Part shown: piece after piece, positions 46,346 through 56,552 of the stretch
Layout of the letters: each line of letters starts with the position of its first letter
Numbering within the stretch: position 1 is the stretch's first letter
NCBI RefSeq assembly: GCF_032773895.1
Contig: NZ_CP120416.1
Coordinates: forward strand, 1,176,001 to 1,240,000
Source: Teredinibacter sp. KSP-S5-2
GTDB taxonomy: Bacteria; Pseudomonadota; Gammaproteobacteria; Pseudomonadales; Cellvibrionaceae
Reading direction: 5' to 3'
DNA: 64,000 bases
Position numbers and translations under genes: made by a program
Notes under the pieces: model-generated
Database searches by the model: none
Told to the model about the DNA's origin: nothing
What the model saw: only the letters and a program-made list of their open reading frames with translations

Positions 46346-46993
46346 TTATTCGACATTAGCTTGTTGTGTTAAATACCTCAGTCCATACCAAAGCCAATCA
46401 AATACGTCAGACATTTCCTGTCGCATATCGTGATTTACCAACCAGTGGGAATGGTCAGCAAATGCCTCTTGAATTGCTCTGGGTGGATGAGCACTTTGCC
46501 ATTTGGCTTGTGCCAGCTGATAAAGGGTGTAAATAAACTGCCTGCGCTGAAACGAGGTGAGTTCTGGTGCAAACTGGTGAATGCAAGAAGCTAAAGTGTC
46601 AATTAAATCCGCACCAGCAAGTTTGAAACTGCGAGCAAATTCAGAGCTAATATTCTGCTCCAGTACAACAGGGGCTTGTACACTTAGCTGCATAAATAGT
46701 GGTTGTTGGTTAAAAAAATCCAGCAGTTGTTGTTTGAACTCATTTAGATTGGCATAGTTCGAACTTGCCAAACCATTGAGCGGGGCAGAAACCTGAATCA
46801 AGAGTGTTAAGAATATTTCTTCTCGGGAATCAAAATATCGATAGATCACACCTTTAGTGATATTCGCTTGTTTGGCGATATCACCAGCTGAAGGCAGGGA
46901 GTGCCCCTGGAGCATAAGCTGGGCAAGGGCATCAATAATGGATTGTTTACGCAGTGCTTTCTCTTCTTCGCTGCGGGCGCGCTGTTTTTGCAT
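46346..46993 (-). CDS. TetR-family transcriptional regulator
   Basis: 215 residues from ATG 46993 (GGAA a few bases upstream; the longer frame to 47101 is not needed). N-terminal helix-turn-helix: IIDALAQLMLQGHSLPSAGDIAKQANITKGVIYRYFDSREEIFLTLL. C-terminal ligand domain variable. The gene overlaps the end of the upstream epimerase gene by 47 bases, same strand, so it is the second gene of a coupled pair and likely controls it. Confidence 0.85.
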   Translation of the reverse strand: MQKQRARSEEEKALRKQSIIDALAQLMLQGHSLPSAGDIAKQANITKGVIYRYFDSREEIFLTLLIQVSAPLNGLASSNYANLNEFKQQLLDFFNQQPLFMQLSVQAPVVLEQNISSEFARSFKLAGADLIDTLASCIHQFAPELTSFQRRQFIYTLYQLAQAKWQSAHPPRAIQEAFADHSHWLVNHDMRQEMSDVFDWLWYGLRYLTQQANVE

Positions 46994-47972
46994 GTGTTTC
47001 CAAAAATTGAATAGTGGCCAATATGGTATCTTCTCGTGGCCGTGTTTGCCAGCCAAGCTCGGTACGTAGCGTTTGATCCTGATAACGCTGTTCCCGGCCA
47101 ACGTATTCTGCTATCGCTCTTCTGCTAATGCTGCGCTCACTGCCGGTAATAATGTGATTTAACCAGTCGGTAAACGGCAGAAGCCTGGCTAACCACATGG
47201 GAGCAACTTTATCGCGTGTCTTCACTGACCGATAAGATCTTACCCAGTTGACTAATTCTCTGCCGCTACCCGAAAAGCTACCTGCAACATGTCGAGCCTG
47301 ACGATTACTCTCATAAACCAGAATATGCGCCTCAGCCACATCACGCACATCGACGAAGTTAAAGTGCAGAGGGGGAGCCATAGGGAGTTTGTTCATTAAT
47401 ATCTGTTCTACCAACTTAAGGCTATCGGTCTTGGTTTGGTGACTGGGGCCCAAAACCGTGGCGGGTAAAACTGTAGCGAGGTTTAGCCCGTATTTGTCGG
47501 CAAGTTGCCAGGCTAGCTGTTCGCTGAGCGCTTTCGAGCGAGCGTATAACTCGGGAGAATAGAGGTTGTAGTGTTGATTTCCCAATGCTGGCGCGCCGGG
47601 TTTTACTGTTCCGATTGCAGCGATGCTGGAGGTGTAAACCACACGGCTAATGCCGGCTTCGGAAGCCGCACGTAATGCATTCTCTGTGATTTTCATATTG
47701 GGGGCGACTACCTGCTCGGGCTTGTTGGCGGTGGTGTCAAACACTGCAGCCAGATGGAATAAGCCCTGATTGCCCATAAATGCCCTGACTAAACTTTCAT
47801 AGTCCAGGCAGTCACCTTCATGAATATTTATGTTTAGTTTTGCTAACGCACTGAGATCACGGGTACCCGGGTTACGGACAATGGCGGTTACCTGGTAACC
47901 CCGCTCCGCCAATTGGCGACAAAGTTGATAGCCGATATGCCCGTTTGCGCCTGTTACTGCGACTTTGTTCAT
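46947..47972 (-). CDS. NAD-dependent epimerase/dehydratase (extended SDR, dihydroflavonol-reductase-like)
   Basis: 341 residues. VAVTGANGHIGYQLCRQLAERG (Rossmann G-x-x-G-x-x-G at about 8-14), LFHLAAVFDTTA, YTSSIAAIG, YARSKALSEQLAW (Tyr-x-x-x-Lys) and the C-terminal variable half match extended SDRs such as the DFR/Ybj group. GAGG seven bases before ATG 47972 supports the start. Overlaps the TetR gene downstream. Substrate unknown. Confidence 0.85.
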   Translation of the reverse strand: MNKVAVTGANGHIGYQLCRQLAERGYQVTAIVRNPGTRDLSALAKLNINIHEGDCLDYESLVRAFMGNQGLFHLAAVFDTTANKPEQVVAPNMKITENALRAASEAGISRVVYTSSIAAIGTVKPGAPALGNQHYNLYSPELYARSKALSEQLAWQLADKYGLNLATVLPATVLGPSHQTKTDSLKLVEQILMNKLPMAPPLHFNFVDVRDVAEAHILVYESNRQARHVAGSFSGSGRELVNWVRSYRSVKTRDKVAPMWLARLLPFTDWLNHIITGSERSISRRAIAEYVGREQRYQDQTLRTELGWQTRPREDTILATIQFLETHAKTARPQRRRESTA

Positions 47973-48108
47973 AATATGCCTCTTTAATTAACCGGTGGTT
48001 ATTTATATAAAAAACCATTAGTCATTTAAAGTCAATAGTTTTACTTAAGCCGTTCGAGTTGACCCATATCATGGGAGGGGTATTCATCAATTGACCAACA
48101 TTCAACAT

Positions 48109-48132
48109 TTGGTTATTTTGCCAAATAACCAA
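48109..48132. promoter_or_regulatory. Palindromic operator of the ArsR operon
   Basis: Arms TTGGTTATTT (48109-48118) and AAATAACCAA (48123-48132) are exact complements around TGCC, directly before the ArsR gene. Typical place for autoregulation by an ArsR repressor. Confidence 0.75.
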
Positions 48133-48148
48133 GCATGTGGATGATTCG

Positions 48149-48469
48149 ATGAACCCGAAAGACAAAGCTCTGTATGAGGCTAAAGCCAGAATCCTTAAAG
48201 CGTTAGCGCATCCCACCCGTCTCTGGATGGCTGAGGAGTTGGTGAATGGGGAACGTTGTGTCTGCGAATTTACAGATGTGATTGATGCTGACTTTTCGAC
48301 TATTTCAAAGCATTTGTCAGTATTGAAACAGGCGGGGATTGTGGAAGATGAGAAGCGGGGTAAGCAGGTGTTTTACCGGTTAAAAGTCCCATGTGTACTT
48401 AAGTTTACCCAGTGTATTGAGGCGGTAATTCAATCCCAGCTGGAAACTCATTCAGCCCTAGTACCCTAA
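48149..48469 (+). CDS. ArsR-family metalloregulator
   Basis: 106 residues from ATG 48149. KALAHPTRLWMAEELVNGERCVCEFTDVIDADFSTISKHLSVLKQAGIVEDEKRGKQVFYRLK is a full winged helix. CVCEF in the third helix matches the ArsR-type As(III)/Sb(III) C-x-C motif (ELxxGExCVCEL form), so thiol metal sensing is plausible. Dyad operator just upstream; operon with a permease, a thioredoxin-like and a DGC-domain gene. GTG 48137 is an alternative start. Confidence 0.9.
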   Translation: MNPKDKALYEAKARILKALAHPTRLWMAEELVNGERCVCEFTDVIDADFSTISKHLSVLKQAGIVEDEKRGKQVFYRLKVPCVLKFTQCIEAVIQSQLETHSALVP

Positions 48470-48617
48470 TATGTTGGAGTGGCGGATCCATGGTTTTTGC
48501 TTATAAAACAGGGTTGTACCATCCCTTGCTGTTTGTGTCGGTTAATGACCATCAGCTGTTAAGGTGCTGAAAGCGGGTTTCATTCTTTACCAGTGTACTT
48601 TGGTCAAAGGTATTTAT

Positions 48618-49925
48618 ATGTTCGGAGCCATTTTTATTCGTAGTTCTGAAGCTAAGGCATTTTTGATTTATGTTTTAGTGTTTGCGCTTGTCTTTTTTCT
48701 TCCGCTCGGTTTACAACGCTTCGACCAGTCTTTATTGGAATCGCTTTACCTTGCCAAGTGGTATGTAAGGGAGCACTTTATTCTTTGCCTGATTCCGGCC
48801 TTTATTATTGCTGGCGCTATTGGCGTTTTTATTAACCAGGCATCCATCATTCGTCACTTAAGCTCCAAGGCAAATAAAGCCTTGGCCTATGGTATTGCTT
48901 CTATTTCCGGTTCCGTTTTAGCTGTGTGCTCCTGTACGGTGCTGCCCTTGTTTTCCGGTATATATCGCATGGGTGCAGGTATTGGTCCAGCGACAACATT
49001 TTTATACGCCGGGCCGGCCATTAATATTTTGGCGATGGTTCTGACATTTCGTGTGTTGGGCAGTGAAATCGGATTTGCCAGAATTATCGGCGCGGTGGTG
49101 TTTAGTGTTGTTATCGGCTTAATTATGAACATGTTGTTTGGCCGGGAGCAACGGCAAGATATGCCGGATATCAAGATGGTAGAAACATCAAATCATCATG
49201 CGGGTTTTGTGGCCGTGCATTTTATTTCCATGATCGGTATTTTGGTTTTTGCCAATTGGGGAGATACTCAAAATCAGTCCACCATCCTCACTGCGATTAT
49301 GGAAATACGCTGGTTATTGGTCGTTATTTTCGCCCTGATTTTTGCGGTGTTAATGGTTGTGTGGCTTAAATATTCCTGGTGGAAAATTGGGTTGGCAATA
49401 ACGGTATTAATCGTCACATTTATATTTTTACCGATTAAACCGGAATATCTGTTTGCGCTGTCTCTGGTAGTTTTTGTTGTTGTGAGTCTACAAAGTGATG
49501 ACGAAGGCAGGCCGTGGATGCTCGCCGCCTGGGAGAGCGCCAAGCAGGTCTTACCCATGTTGTTGATTGGTGTGCTCATCAGTGGCTTTTTGTTGGGCAG
49601 GGTCGGCCACGAAGGCATGGTTCCATCCTCCTGGATTGCCAACTTGGTTGGGGGCAACAGTTTCAGTGCGAACTTTTTTGCGTCAGTCGTTGGAGCACTC
49701 ATGTATTTTGCGACGTTGACAGAAGTGCCGATCATACAGGGTTTAATGTCTCATGGTATGGGACAAGGTCCAGCGTTATCGCTGTTACTTGCCGGTCCCG
49801 CATTGAGTTTGCCGAATATGCTGGTTATCTACCAAGTTTTGGGGTTACGCAAAACATCCGTATTTATTTTCCTGGTGGTGTCTATGGCGACATTGAGTGG
49901 AATGATATTTGGACAATTTGCTTAA
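48618..49925 (+). CDS. DUF318/ArsP-type permease (SO_0444 family)
   Basis: 435 residues, about ten helices, PF03773-type permease. AVCSCTVLPLFSGIYRMGAGIGPATTFLYAGPAINILA (about 101-138) with its Cys pair is the SO_0444 family signature, and PSLPNMLVIY-type late motif (AGPALSLPNMLVIYQVLG) also fits. Members move metal or metalloid ions or organoarsenicals out of cells. ATG 48618 with AAAGG seven bases upstream; the frame opens earlier at 48564. Second gene in the ArsR operon; the substrate here is not settled (arsenical, Cu or Zn). Confidence 0.85.
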   Translation: MFGAIFIRSSEAKAFLIYVLVFALVFFLPLGLQRFDQSLLESLYLAKWYVREHFILCLIPAFIIAGAIGVFINQASIIRHLSSKANKALAYGIASISGSVLAVCSCTVLPLFSGIYRMGAGIGPATTFLYAGPAINILAMVLTFRVLGSEIGFARIIGAVVFSVVIGLIMNMLFGREQRQDMPDIKMVETSNHHAGFVAVHFISMIGILVFANWGDTQNQSTILTAIMEIRWLLVVIFALIFAVLMVVWLKYSWWKIGLAITVLIVTFIFLPIKPEYLFALSLVVFVVVSLQSDDEGRPWMLAAWESAKQVLPMLLIGVLISGFLLGRVGHEGMVPSSWIANLVGGNSFSANFFASVVGALMYFATLTEVPIIQGLMSHGMGQGPALSLLLAGPALSLPNMLVIYQVLGLRKTSVFIFLVVSMATLSGMIFGQFA

Positions 49926-49959
49926 CCAACTTCTGATTAACGCTAACAAGGGTATAAAA

Positions 49960-50190
49960 ATGAAAATCAAAGTTTTAGGGTCTGGCTGTAAAAAGTGTGA
50001 ACATCTTGCCGAGTTGACAGAAATGGCAGCAAAAGAGCTGGGCATTGACTATGAACTTGAAAAAGTTAAAGACCCAAATGAAATAACCGCACATGGGGTT
50101 ATGATGACGCCTGCTCTGGTGATTGATGAAGAAGTTAAAGTCACCGGTAAAATACCGTCATTGGAAGAGCTAAAAAACTTGCTTAAGTGA
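49960..50190 (+). CDS. TM0996/MTH895-type small thioredoxin-like protein
   Basis: 76 residues. MKIKVLGSGCKKCEHLAELTEMAAKELG has the C-x-x-C active site (SGCKKC), then VMMTPALVIDEEVKVTGKIPSLEELKNLL, the cis-Pro strand. AAGG eight bases before ATG 49960. Typical partner of DUF318 permeases, possibly recycling a thiol or carrying metalloid. Third gene of the ArsR operon, 34 bases after the permease stop. Confidence 0.9.
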   Translation: MKIKVLGSGCKKCEHLAELTEMAAKELGIDYELEKVKDPNEITAHGVMMTPALVIDEEVKVTGKIPSLEELKNLLK

Positions 50191-50199
50191 GGAAAAGCT

Positions 50200-50577
50200 A
50201 TGACCGAGTTATCGAAAAATTCGCCTTCAAACGTACTATTATTTGCCTGTTCCGGTGCATCCGATGTGGGCGAGGTGGCGGATAGAGCGACACGTACAGT
50301 GGCGAAAATGGGAGCCGCGTCAATGGCATGCCTGTCGGCCATTTCGGCAAGAGAGGCAAATACGCTTAAAAAGGCAGAAAGTGCTTCCCGTATTATTGCT
50401 GTGGATGGCTGTGGCTTTGGTTGTGCTCATAAGAATTTGCTTAATGCAGGGTTTGAATCGGTTGAACAGGTAAAGTTATCTGAACTTGGTCTGGTCAAAG
50501 GCAAAACAGAAGTTGGTGAAAAATCTATTGCTATTGTCAGCCAACATCTGGAATGCCAGCTTAATAACAACGCTTGA
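50200..50577 (+). CDS. DGC-domain putative zinc-binding protein
   Basis: 125 residues. VLLFACSGASDVGEVADRATR (N-terminal Cys) and RIIAVDGCGFGCAHKNLLNAG (D-G-C motif) are the DGC family signature. Almost always encoded with SO_0444-type permeases and thioredoxin-like proteins. Starts nine bases after the previous stop. Metal-binding accessory of the export system by inference. Operon ends at the terminator at 50593-50617. Confidence 0.88.
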   Translation: MTELSKNSPSNVLLFACSGASDVGEVADRATRTVAKMGAASMACLSAISAREANTLKKAESASRIIAVDGCGFGCAHKNLLNAGFESVEQVKLSELGLVKGKTEVGEKSIAIVSQHLECQLNNNA

Positions 50578-50592
50578 GAAAAATTGAACAGG

Positions 50593-50625
50593 TGCCCCTT
50601 TTGTTCTGCAAGGGGCATTGTTTTC
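50593..50625 (+). terminator. Rho-independent terminator of the ArsR operon
   Basis: TGCCCCTT (50593-50600) and AAGGGGCA (50610-50617), nine-base loop, then TTGTTTT. 16 bases after the last stop. Confidence 0.88.
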
Positions 50626-51031
50626 CTGGGTAGTCTATTTTTAGTTTGTTGATCTGGATGTCGAAGCCAAGTTTTTCGTGAATCACGTAACCGCCAGCAA
50701 GAAAACGATACCCATAATTGGGTAGGCTATTCACGGGTTCGGGTTATTGTTCTTACTGTTCTCTTTTAATACCCCATAGTTAATAATGCTTTTTGTGTTG
50801 CTTAAATGACAAGTAACGCAATCGCTTGGCTGGCGTTATCTGCGTGTTTTCTTTTATTTTTATTCCAGCATAACCAAAGTGCTCTTTGATCGTTAAAGTA
50901 TCGACTAAACTGTAAGTCACTATATTGTCGTTATTGGTCATTCCCGCTTGAAATACTCATAGAGCGGTGCTTTTCTTAATGGGTTAACGACAAAAATAAC
51001 ATCGACCCCATGCGTGGTATTAGGTGACAGG
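50626..51031. other. Gap upstream of the poly-HAMP chemoreceptor
   Basis: About 400 bases. A minus-strand stretch near 50645-50740 reads like coding sequence (NYGYRFLAGGYVIHEKLGF) for about 35 codons but is closed by stops on the left and has no start context, so it is either a gene remnant or chance. A ribosome site AGGTG (51022-51026) belongs to the next gene. No sigma-28 promoter seen. Confidence 0.4.
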
Positions 51032-54000
51032 ATGGCGTACGGAAATACTCCCTGGTTCAATCGATTATCTTCTCTGCTTTCAACTTTGGATAACCAGCCG
51101 ATCAGTAAAAAAATATTTTTGCTTGTCTCGGTTCCTCTTGTTTTGGTTTTTGTCTTTGTTGTCTCCGTGATTTCTTTTCAGGTTGGTGAGCTTCGTTCTG
51201 CCAGCGATGCCAAGGAACTCGTTTCCTATGCTGTCGCACTGGATGGAGTCGCACATAACTTTGCGGTTGAGCGGGGCTTGACTGCGGGTTTTGTTGCTGG
51301 TCGAACAGAAGAAAAGCACAAGAAACTGAAAGAACAACGGCAGTTAGTCGATGAAAAAGTGAAGGTGTTGTTAAATACGGATTTGGCTGACGTCTCGCCT
51401 TTGGCTTTTGATAAGCTAATCACGCTGATTGCGGAAAGAGATAAGGTGAGAAAGGGGGTTGATGATGGTAAGCCGATCATATCGCCATTTTCCTATTATT
51501 CTGAAATTAACCGACAGGCCCTGAACTTAATTGAGTCGTTGAGCGCGCAGGTCAGTAACCATACTTTGCGTACCCATCTTAATCTGGCCAATAGTCTGAT
51601 GTGGATGAAGGAAAGGGCTGGTCAAGAGCGAGGAGCATTAAATGGTGTTTTTACTTCCCAACAACTGACTGCTGAGAAATCCGACAGCATTACAGGTTAT
51701 ATTCGTCAACAAGACGAAAAACTGGATTATTTCTATCGCTATGCGTCGTCGGATCAAATCAAATCGTTTGAAGCTGCTTTAGATAGGCAGAATGACATGG
51801 CGGTGTTGCAGATGCGTCAGGTATTCTCCTCAAGAACAAAAAAGGATTCTCTACTTGGCTCACTGAAAATGGAGCTGGGTTTTGGTGGCCTGATTCATGA
51901 TTTTAAGAATCTGACTATATACAAGGACACTCAGTATAAAGAAAAAATAGACGAACATTTATTGAAGGCAGAAGAAATACTTGATGAATATCGACGGCTA
52001 CCTGGCGTAACGGAGAGTGAGCTGGCGTTGCTGAATCGTCTTGGTGAAACAGTTGCTGCCTATAAAGAAAACTTGAGCCAAGCTATGCTGCTTATTGGTC
52101 GTGGGGCCAGCGTTGAAAAGATTAATAATGGTATTCAGGTTGATTATAGACCGGCGGTTGATGCGTTATTTGGTTTATCCAAAGTAATAGGTGTGGACCC
52201 TGGAGTTTGGTTTAAAGCAACAACTCAACGAATTAAGGATATTAAGAGTCAGTCCGACCAGTTTGTCTCTTTGGTTCATTCTGAAGCCAACCAACTTTTC
52301 TGGAATTCTGTGGTAAACCTGGTTTTAATTTCTCTGATTTCAGTGACCGCATTTTTTGCGTGTTTTGTGCTGGCTCGGTATATAGGCAAGAAAATGCTGA
52401 ATAGTATTAGAACCGTAGCGCAAACAATCCGGTATGTAGAACAACACAGTGACTTTTCTACAAGAGTGGAGGTGAGTTCAGCCGATGAGATTGGGGAAAT
52501 GTGTCTCTCATTGAACAGCTTGCTCGATGTTCAACAAAACGCCTTTAGTGAAGTGAACACCGTGATGGCCTCAATCGCAAAAGGTCAGTTTGATCAACGG
52601 GTGTCGACAAGCTTAAGTGGTGATCTGAATAAATTAAAGCAGAACGTTAATGCGTCGGCCGATTCTGTAGAGAGAACCATGAATGCTTTGGGTAAAGTGA
52701 TGGATGCGCTGTCTGAAGGTAATTTTAAAGCGAGAATGGACCCCTCGGTCGAAGGTGTGGTCAGGAGCAAGGTCGATGGGGCGATGGAGGATATGGAATG
52801 TGCATTGAAAGAAATTGACTCGGTGATGGAAGGGGTTAGGCATGGAGATTTTTCTCATCGAGTTGACGTTAAGCTGTCTGGCGAGTTGGGCAGGCTTAAA
52901 CAGAATATCAATAGTTCGCTTGAAAGCCTTGAAAGTGCAATCAAAGACATAATTCAAAGTGTTGCAGCCCAGCAACAAGGTGATTTTACCAAGCGAATTA
53001 CCAAGGAATACGAAGGAAATCTGGCGGAGCTAAAAAACTATATCAATAACTCCGGGGACAGTGTTCAGTCTGTTATTGAGGCCGTTTCGGATGTTATGAC
53101 GTCTTTGAGAGAGGGAGATTTTAGTAATCGAATAGAAATAGATTTTGACGGTGAGTTGTACTTACTGAAGGATAATATTAATCAATCCCTGATTAATCTG
53201 GATGAGGCAATGAATGAAATCGTGTCTGTGGCTGAAGATCAACAAAATGGGAAGTTGGATTCAAAGGTTAGTGGCACTTATTCGGGACAACTGGAAAAAT
53301 TAAAAGTATCTATCAATGACTCAAGTAACAGTATAAGTCGGGTTATTCTCGAGATTGGCTCAGTGATGAGGGATTTAAAATCCGGTCAATTTGATCGACG
53401 AATCAATATGGATTTTGATGGTGACTTATTACGATTAAAGCGCGATGTAAATCAATCACTGCAAAATTTGGATGAGGCAATGAATGAGATCGTTAAAGTT
53501 GCCGAGCAGCAGAAAAATGGAGATTTACGTTTTCGTATCAACGGCAACTATTCCGGACAGCTAGCAGTATTGAAGGATGCACTGAATAGTTCATCAGACC
53601 AACTGGAGAATGTAATTCGCAATGTGGAAAATGCAACGCGATCAGTAAATACCAGTGCCGGCGAAATAGTTATGGGAAATAACGATTTGAGCCAACGGAC
53701 AGAGGAGCAAGCGGCAAATCTGGAAGAAACGGCATCCAGCATGGAGCAAATGGCCGCCGGTGTACAACAGAGCGTGGAAAATGCTAATAATTCCGTGACA
53801 TTGGCTGTGAATGCGAAGACTGTTGCAATGGAAGGAGGGGAGGTAATTGATAAAGTTGTGTCCGCTATGGCGGAAATCAATCATTCAAGCAGCCGAATCC
53901 ACGATATTATCAGTGTTGTCGACGAAATCGCATTCCAGACAAATCTTCTGGCTTTAAATGCTGCGGTCGAAGCGGCCAGAGCGGGAGAACAGGGACGAGG

Positions 54001-54373
54001 CTTTGCTGTTGTTGCCGGGGAAGTACGGAATCTTGCCCAACGTTCTGCGGATGCGGCGAAAGAAATCAAAACGTTAATTCAGGACAGTGTGAGTAAAACA
54101 ACGGAGGGTGCTGAATTGGTTGATATAGCCGGTAAAACATTAAAAGCAATTATTGTTGAAGTAGAAAAGGTAGCTTCGGCTGTGCAAGGTATTCAGGCGT
54201 TTGCGATTGAGCAGAATTCGGGTATACAGCAAGTGAATATCGCTATCTCTCAAATGGATGAGATGACACAGCAAAATGCAGCCTTGGTGGAGCAGTCTGG
54301 TGCTGCTGGTGAGTCTATGAGTGATCAAGCGAATGAAGTAATGAAACTTGTATCCTTCTTTAAAGTGAGTTAG
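51032..54373 (+). CDS. Poly-HAMP methyl-accepting chemotaxis protein with NIT sensor domain
   Basis: 1113 residues from ATG 51032 (AGGTG at 51022-51026; GTG 51014 is the longer option). TM1 about 26-47, periplasmic NIT-type nitrate/nitrite sensor ([16 protein letters not shown] and [17 protein letters not shown]), TM2 about 425-447, one ordinary HAMP, then eight further HAMP-like units in a row, each of the kind MxxLxxGxFxxR...GxLxxLKxNVN (about 505-845), and a signalling domain with [38 protein letters not shown] near 965-1005. The units alternate between VMxxLxxGxF and VAxxQxNGxL forms. Nitrate/nitrite or a similar anion is a likely ligand by family; not proven. Confidence 0.9.
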   Translation: MAYGNTPWFNRLSSLLSTLDNQPISKKIFLLVSVPLVLVFVFVVSVISFQVGELRSASDAKELVSYAVALDGVAHNFAVERGLTAGFVAGRTEEKHKKLKEQRQLVDEKVKVLLNTDLADVSPLAFDKLITLIAERDKVRKGVDDGKPIISPFSYYSEINRQALNLIESLSAQVSNHTLRTHLNLANSLMWMKERAGQERGALNGVFTSQQLTAEKSDSITGYIRQQDEKLDYFYRYASSDQIKSFEAALDRQNDMAVLQMRQVFSSRTKKDSLLGSLKMELGFGGLIHDFKNLTIYKDTQYKEKIDEHLLKAEEILDEYRRLPGVTESELALLNRLGETVAAYKENLSQAMLLIGRGASVEKINNGIQVDYRPAVDALFGLSKVIGVDPGVWFKATTQRIKDIKSQSDQFVSLVHSEANQLFWNSVVNLVLISLISVTAFFACFVLARYIGKKMLNSIRTVAQTIRYVEQHSDFSTRVEVSSADEIGEMCLSLNSLLDVQQNAFSEVNTVMASIAKGQFDQRVSTSLSGDLNKLKQNVNASADSVERTMNALGKVMDALSEGNFKARMDPSVEGVVRSKVDGAMEDMECALKEIDSVMEGVRHGDFSHRVDVKLSGELGRLKQNINSSLESLESAIKDIIQSVAAQQQGDFTKRITKEYEGNLAELKNYINNSGDSVQSVIEAVSDVMTSLREGDFSNRIEIDFDGELYLLKDNINQSLINLDEAMNEIVSVAEDQQNGKLDSKVSGTYSGQLEKLKVSINDSSNSISRVILEIGSVMRDLKSGQFDRRINMDFDGDLLRLKRDVNQSLQNLDEAMNEIVKVAEQQKNGDLRFRINGNYSGQLAVLKDALNSSSDQLENVIRNVENATRSVNTSAGEIVMGNNDLSQRTEEQAANLEETASSMEQMAAGVQQSVENANNSVTLAVNAKTVAMEGGEVIDKVVSAMAEINHSSSRIHDIISVVDEIAFQTNLLALNAAVEAARAGEQGRGFAVVAGEVRNLAQRSADAAKEIKTLIQDSVSKTTEGAELVDIAGKTLKAIIVEVEKVASAVQGIQAFAIEQNSGIQQVNIAISQMDEMTQQNAALVEQSGAAGESMSDQANEVMKLVSFFKVS

Positions 54374-54580
54374 CAGGCCAGGGTCTTTATTCCTATTCTT
54401 CTGGGGTATTCTACGTTGTACTCGTGTTAAAGCTGATGATATTGCCGTAGTCCTATCGTATCTATAATCGTAGTCCCGAACACATTTTCCAAACGGTTTT
54501 CAGTTCTGTCTGATCTACCATACAATTTACACAAGCAACCCGCGTTAAAATACTTCTTCACTCTATGTTATAGGTAAAAT

Positions 54581-54901
54581 ATGGATAATACATCCTGGCA
54601 AATAGATGACCCTGATTCGATTCTAAAACGTACCGAATACGAAATATCGGCTATGGAGTTCAATGGATTTATCTGTAATGAAATCATTCCGCGAGATATT
54701 TTGCTTCACGCAGTTAATCGGAATACGAAGTTGGTGGTCAATTTAGGCTATTCTTCAATAGACTCAACGCATAATAATACATGGTTTATTGCTCTGAATT
54801 ACACCAATGAAAGAGGGGGAAAATCTCATGAACAACGAAGTTACTCATCTTTGGTTGAGGCGATTAGCCAATTTCGTACCTTAATATCAACGTTCGATTA
54901 A
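54581..54901 (+). CDS. Hypothetical protein
   Basis: 106 residues, no signal peptide, no recognised motif. Acidic N-terminus (IDDPDSILKRTEYEISAMEFNGF) and an alpha/beta-looking middle (KLVVNLGYSSID...TWFIALNYTNERGG). AGGT sits eight bases before ATG 54581. Stands alone between the chemoreceptor and the Lrp-type gene on the same strand. Function unknown. Confidence 0.5.
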   Translation: MDNTSWQIDDPDSILKRTEYEISAMEFNGFICNEIIPRDILLHAVNRNTKLVVNLGYSSIDSTHNNTWFIALNYTNERGGKSHEQRSYSSLVEAISQFRTLISTFD

Positions 54902-54976
54902 GCGATGTAGAGTATTCGAACTAATGAAACTCGATTTAATCTATTTAACCGATAACGCCATTTAGGAGATCATCTT

Positions 54977-55246
54977 ATGGTTACATCAATTATTTTATTT
55001 TGTGTAGAAAGACAATCCATTAACGACGTTGCTGAAAAATTGGCTGATATGGGTCAGGTGTCAGAAGTGTATTCGGTAAGTGGTAATTATGATTTGGTGG
55101 CTATTGTTCGGGTTAAAGATAATGATGACTTGGCTGATTTTGTCACAAATGATCTTGTTAATGTCGAGGGCATCTTGGAAACCGATACTATGCTTGCGTT
55201 CAAAGCCTACTCCAGACATGATTTGGAATCCATGTTTTCTGTGTAG
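54977..55246 (+). CDS. Stand-alone Lrp/AsnC ligand-binding (RAM) domain protein
   Basis: 89 residues. MVTSIILFCVERQSINDVAEKLADMGQVSEVYSVSGNYDLVAIVRVKDNDDLADFVTNDLVNVEGILETDTMLAF is the alpha/beta RAM domain of Lrp/AsnC regulators without any helix-turn-helix. GGAG (54965-54968) gives the start. Such lone domains bind amino acids and form oligomers; regulatory partner unknown. Monocistronic by spacing. Confidence 0.9.
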   Translation: MVTSIILFCVERQSINDVAEKLADMGQVSEVYSVSGNYDLVAIVRVKDNDDLADFVTNDLVNVEGILETDTMLAFKAYSRHDLESMFSV

Positions 55247-55336
55247 ATGACTTTTGGAAGCGCTGCTAAGGTGTGGCAACATTGTAAATGGATTTTTGGT
55301 TTGGTAATTTAACTAAATGGTATTGAGTAGCAAATT

Positions 55337-55933
55337 ATGTGGGATGAGAAATATAATTCTCAAGAGTATATTTATGGCACAGAACCTAATATATTTCTAA
55401 AAAATAACTACGCAAAAATTCCATCGGGGAAAGTGCTATGCCTTGCTGAAGGGGAAGGGCGGAATGCAGTATTTCTCGCCAAGCAAGGCTACAGTGTTAC
55501 CGCCGTCGATTCGTCTCGGGTTGGTTTGGAAAAGGCGGAGCGGCTTGCTAAAGAAAATGGTGTCACCATCGAGTTGATACATGAAGATTTGGGTCGCTAC
55601 GATATCGGTATAAATCAATGGGACGGCATTGTATCGATTTTTTGCCATTTACCTGAGAGTGTGCGAAAACAGATTCATTCCAACATTTTATCTGCGCTCA
55701 AGTGCGATGGTGTATTTTTACTGGAAGCTTATACTCCAGAGCAGTTGAAATATGGTACAGGTGGTCCGCCGGTTAAAGAACTGATGCTATCTAAACAGAT
55801 AATTTCTAATGAGCTTAAGGGCTTGATTTTCTCACATCTAATTGAGTTGGAGCGAGAAGTGATGGAAGGCTCTCATCACAATGGCGTCGGTGCTGTCGTG
55901 CAAGCTATTGGCCGCAAGTCGGAAAAAAGCTGA
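55337..55933 (+). CDS. Class I SAM-dependent methyltransferase (TehB/thiopurine-type)
   Basis: 198 residues. WDEKYNSQEYIYGTEPNIFL, motif I VLCLAEGEGRNAVFLAKQGYSVTAVDSS (about 33-60), IVSIFCHLPESVRKQI and FLLEAYTPEQLKYGTGGPP match the small methyltransferase group that includes TehB-like proteins. No TehA gene adjacent. Weak ribosome site before ATG 55337. Substrate unknown. Confidence 0.85.
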   Translation: MWDEKYNSQEYIYGTEPNIFLKNNYAKIPSGKVLCLAEGEGRNAVFLAKQGYSVTAVDSSRVGLEKAERLAKENGVTIELIHEDLGRYDIGINQWDGIVSIFCHLPESVRKQIHSNILSALKCDGVFLLEAYTPEQLKYGTGGPPVKELMLSKQIISNELKGLIFSHLIELEREVMEGSHHNGVGAVVQAIGRKSEKS

Positions 55934-56552
55934 GATCAGCATCTGAGCCATTCTCTTTATTTGTGAATCGTACTTTTGCGTGATTGAGTATCGATTATGA
56001 ATACAGTGATGTCTTTATTGCAGTGGTTAAATTTTGGATGGAATAAGTTTCTTCTAATATAAAGATTGATAACCTGTATTTTTTGTTCATTTTTATTGTC
56101 ATAAGTGTGTTGATAATACAAGGAAGTTATCAACGGATAGTCACAGAATACTATATTAGCAATACCGTATTTTATTACGTTAGGTATCGCATTAAAAATA
56201 GGCTCTGTCCAAGGTTCCAGTTAAAAACTCTCCTATATCAAAAATATTTCAATTTAATTTAAGCGCTATACGACCATGGTCTTATGGTTTTATTTATTCC
56301 CATGTAATAAAAAAGACGCCCTGAAGACATTATAAAAATAACAAAAATACTATTTTCATTTATTGGCACCAACATCTTTTTTTTGACGTAAATAATCGAC
56401 TTGAGAAAAAATGGCCTTGACCGCTTTTAATATGCAAGATAACTTTGCGCCACTTTTTGGGTGGCTGTATTAAATAAAAAATAACAATAAAAATATATGT
56501 GATCTCAGTCGTAGTTATTTGTAATTTAATATTTCACAAATGGGAAAATATT
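55934..56552. other. AT-rich gap upstream of the LuxR gene
   Basis: About 620 bases, rich in A/T runs, no gene. One CTG-N10-CAG match at 56203-56222 lacks extended symmetry and is only weak as a lux box. The LuxR promoter should lie in the last 200 bases; no clear boxes assigned. Confidence 0.4.

Noticed and set aside
50640-50745. Coding-like minus-strand stretch (NYGYRFLAGGY...)
   Set aside because: Only about 35-55 codons, closed by stops upstream and overlapping the ArsR-operon terminator; at best a remnant.
56203-56222. CTG-N10-CAG upstream of luxR
   Set aside because: Matches only the six core bases; such a match is likely by chance in 600 bases.
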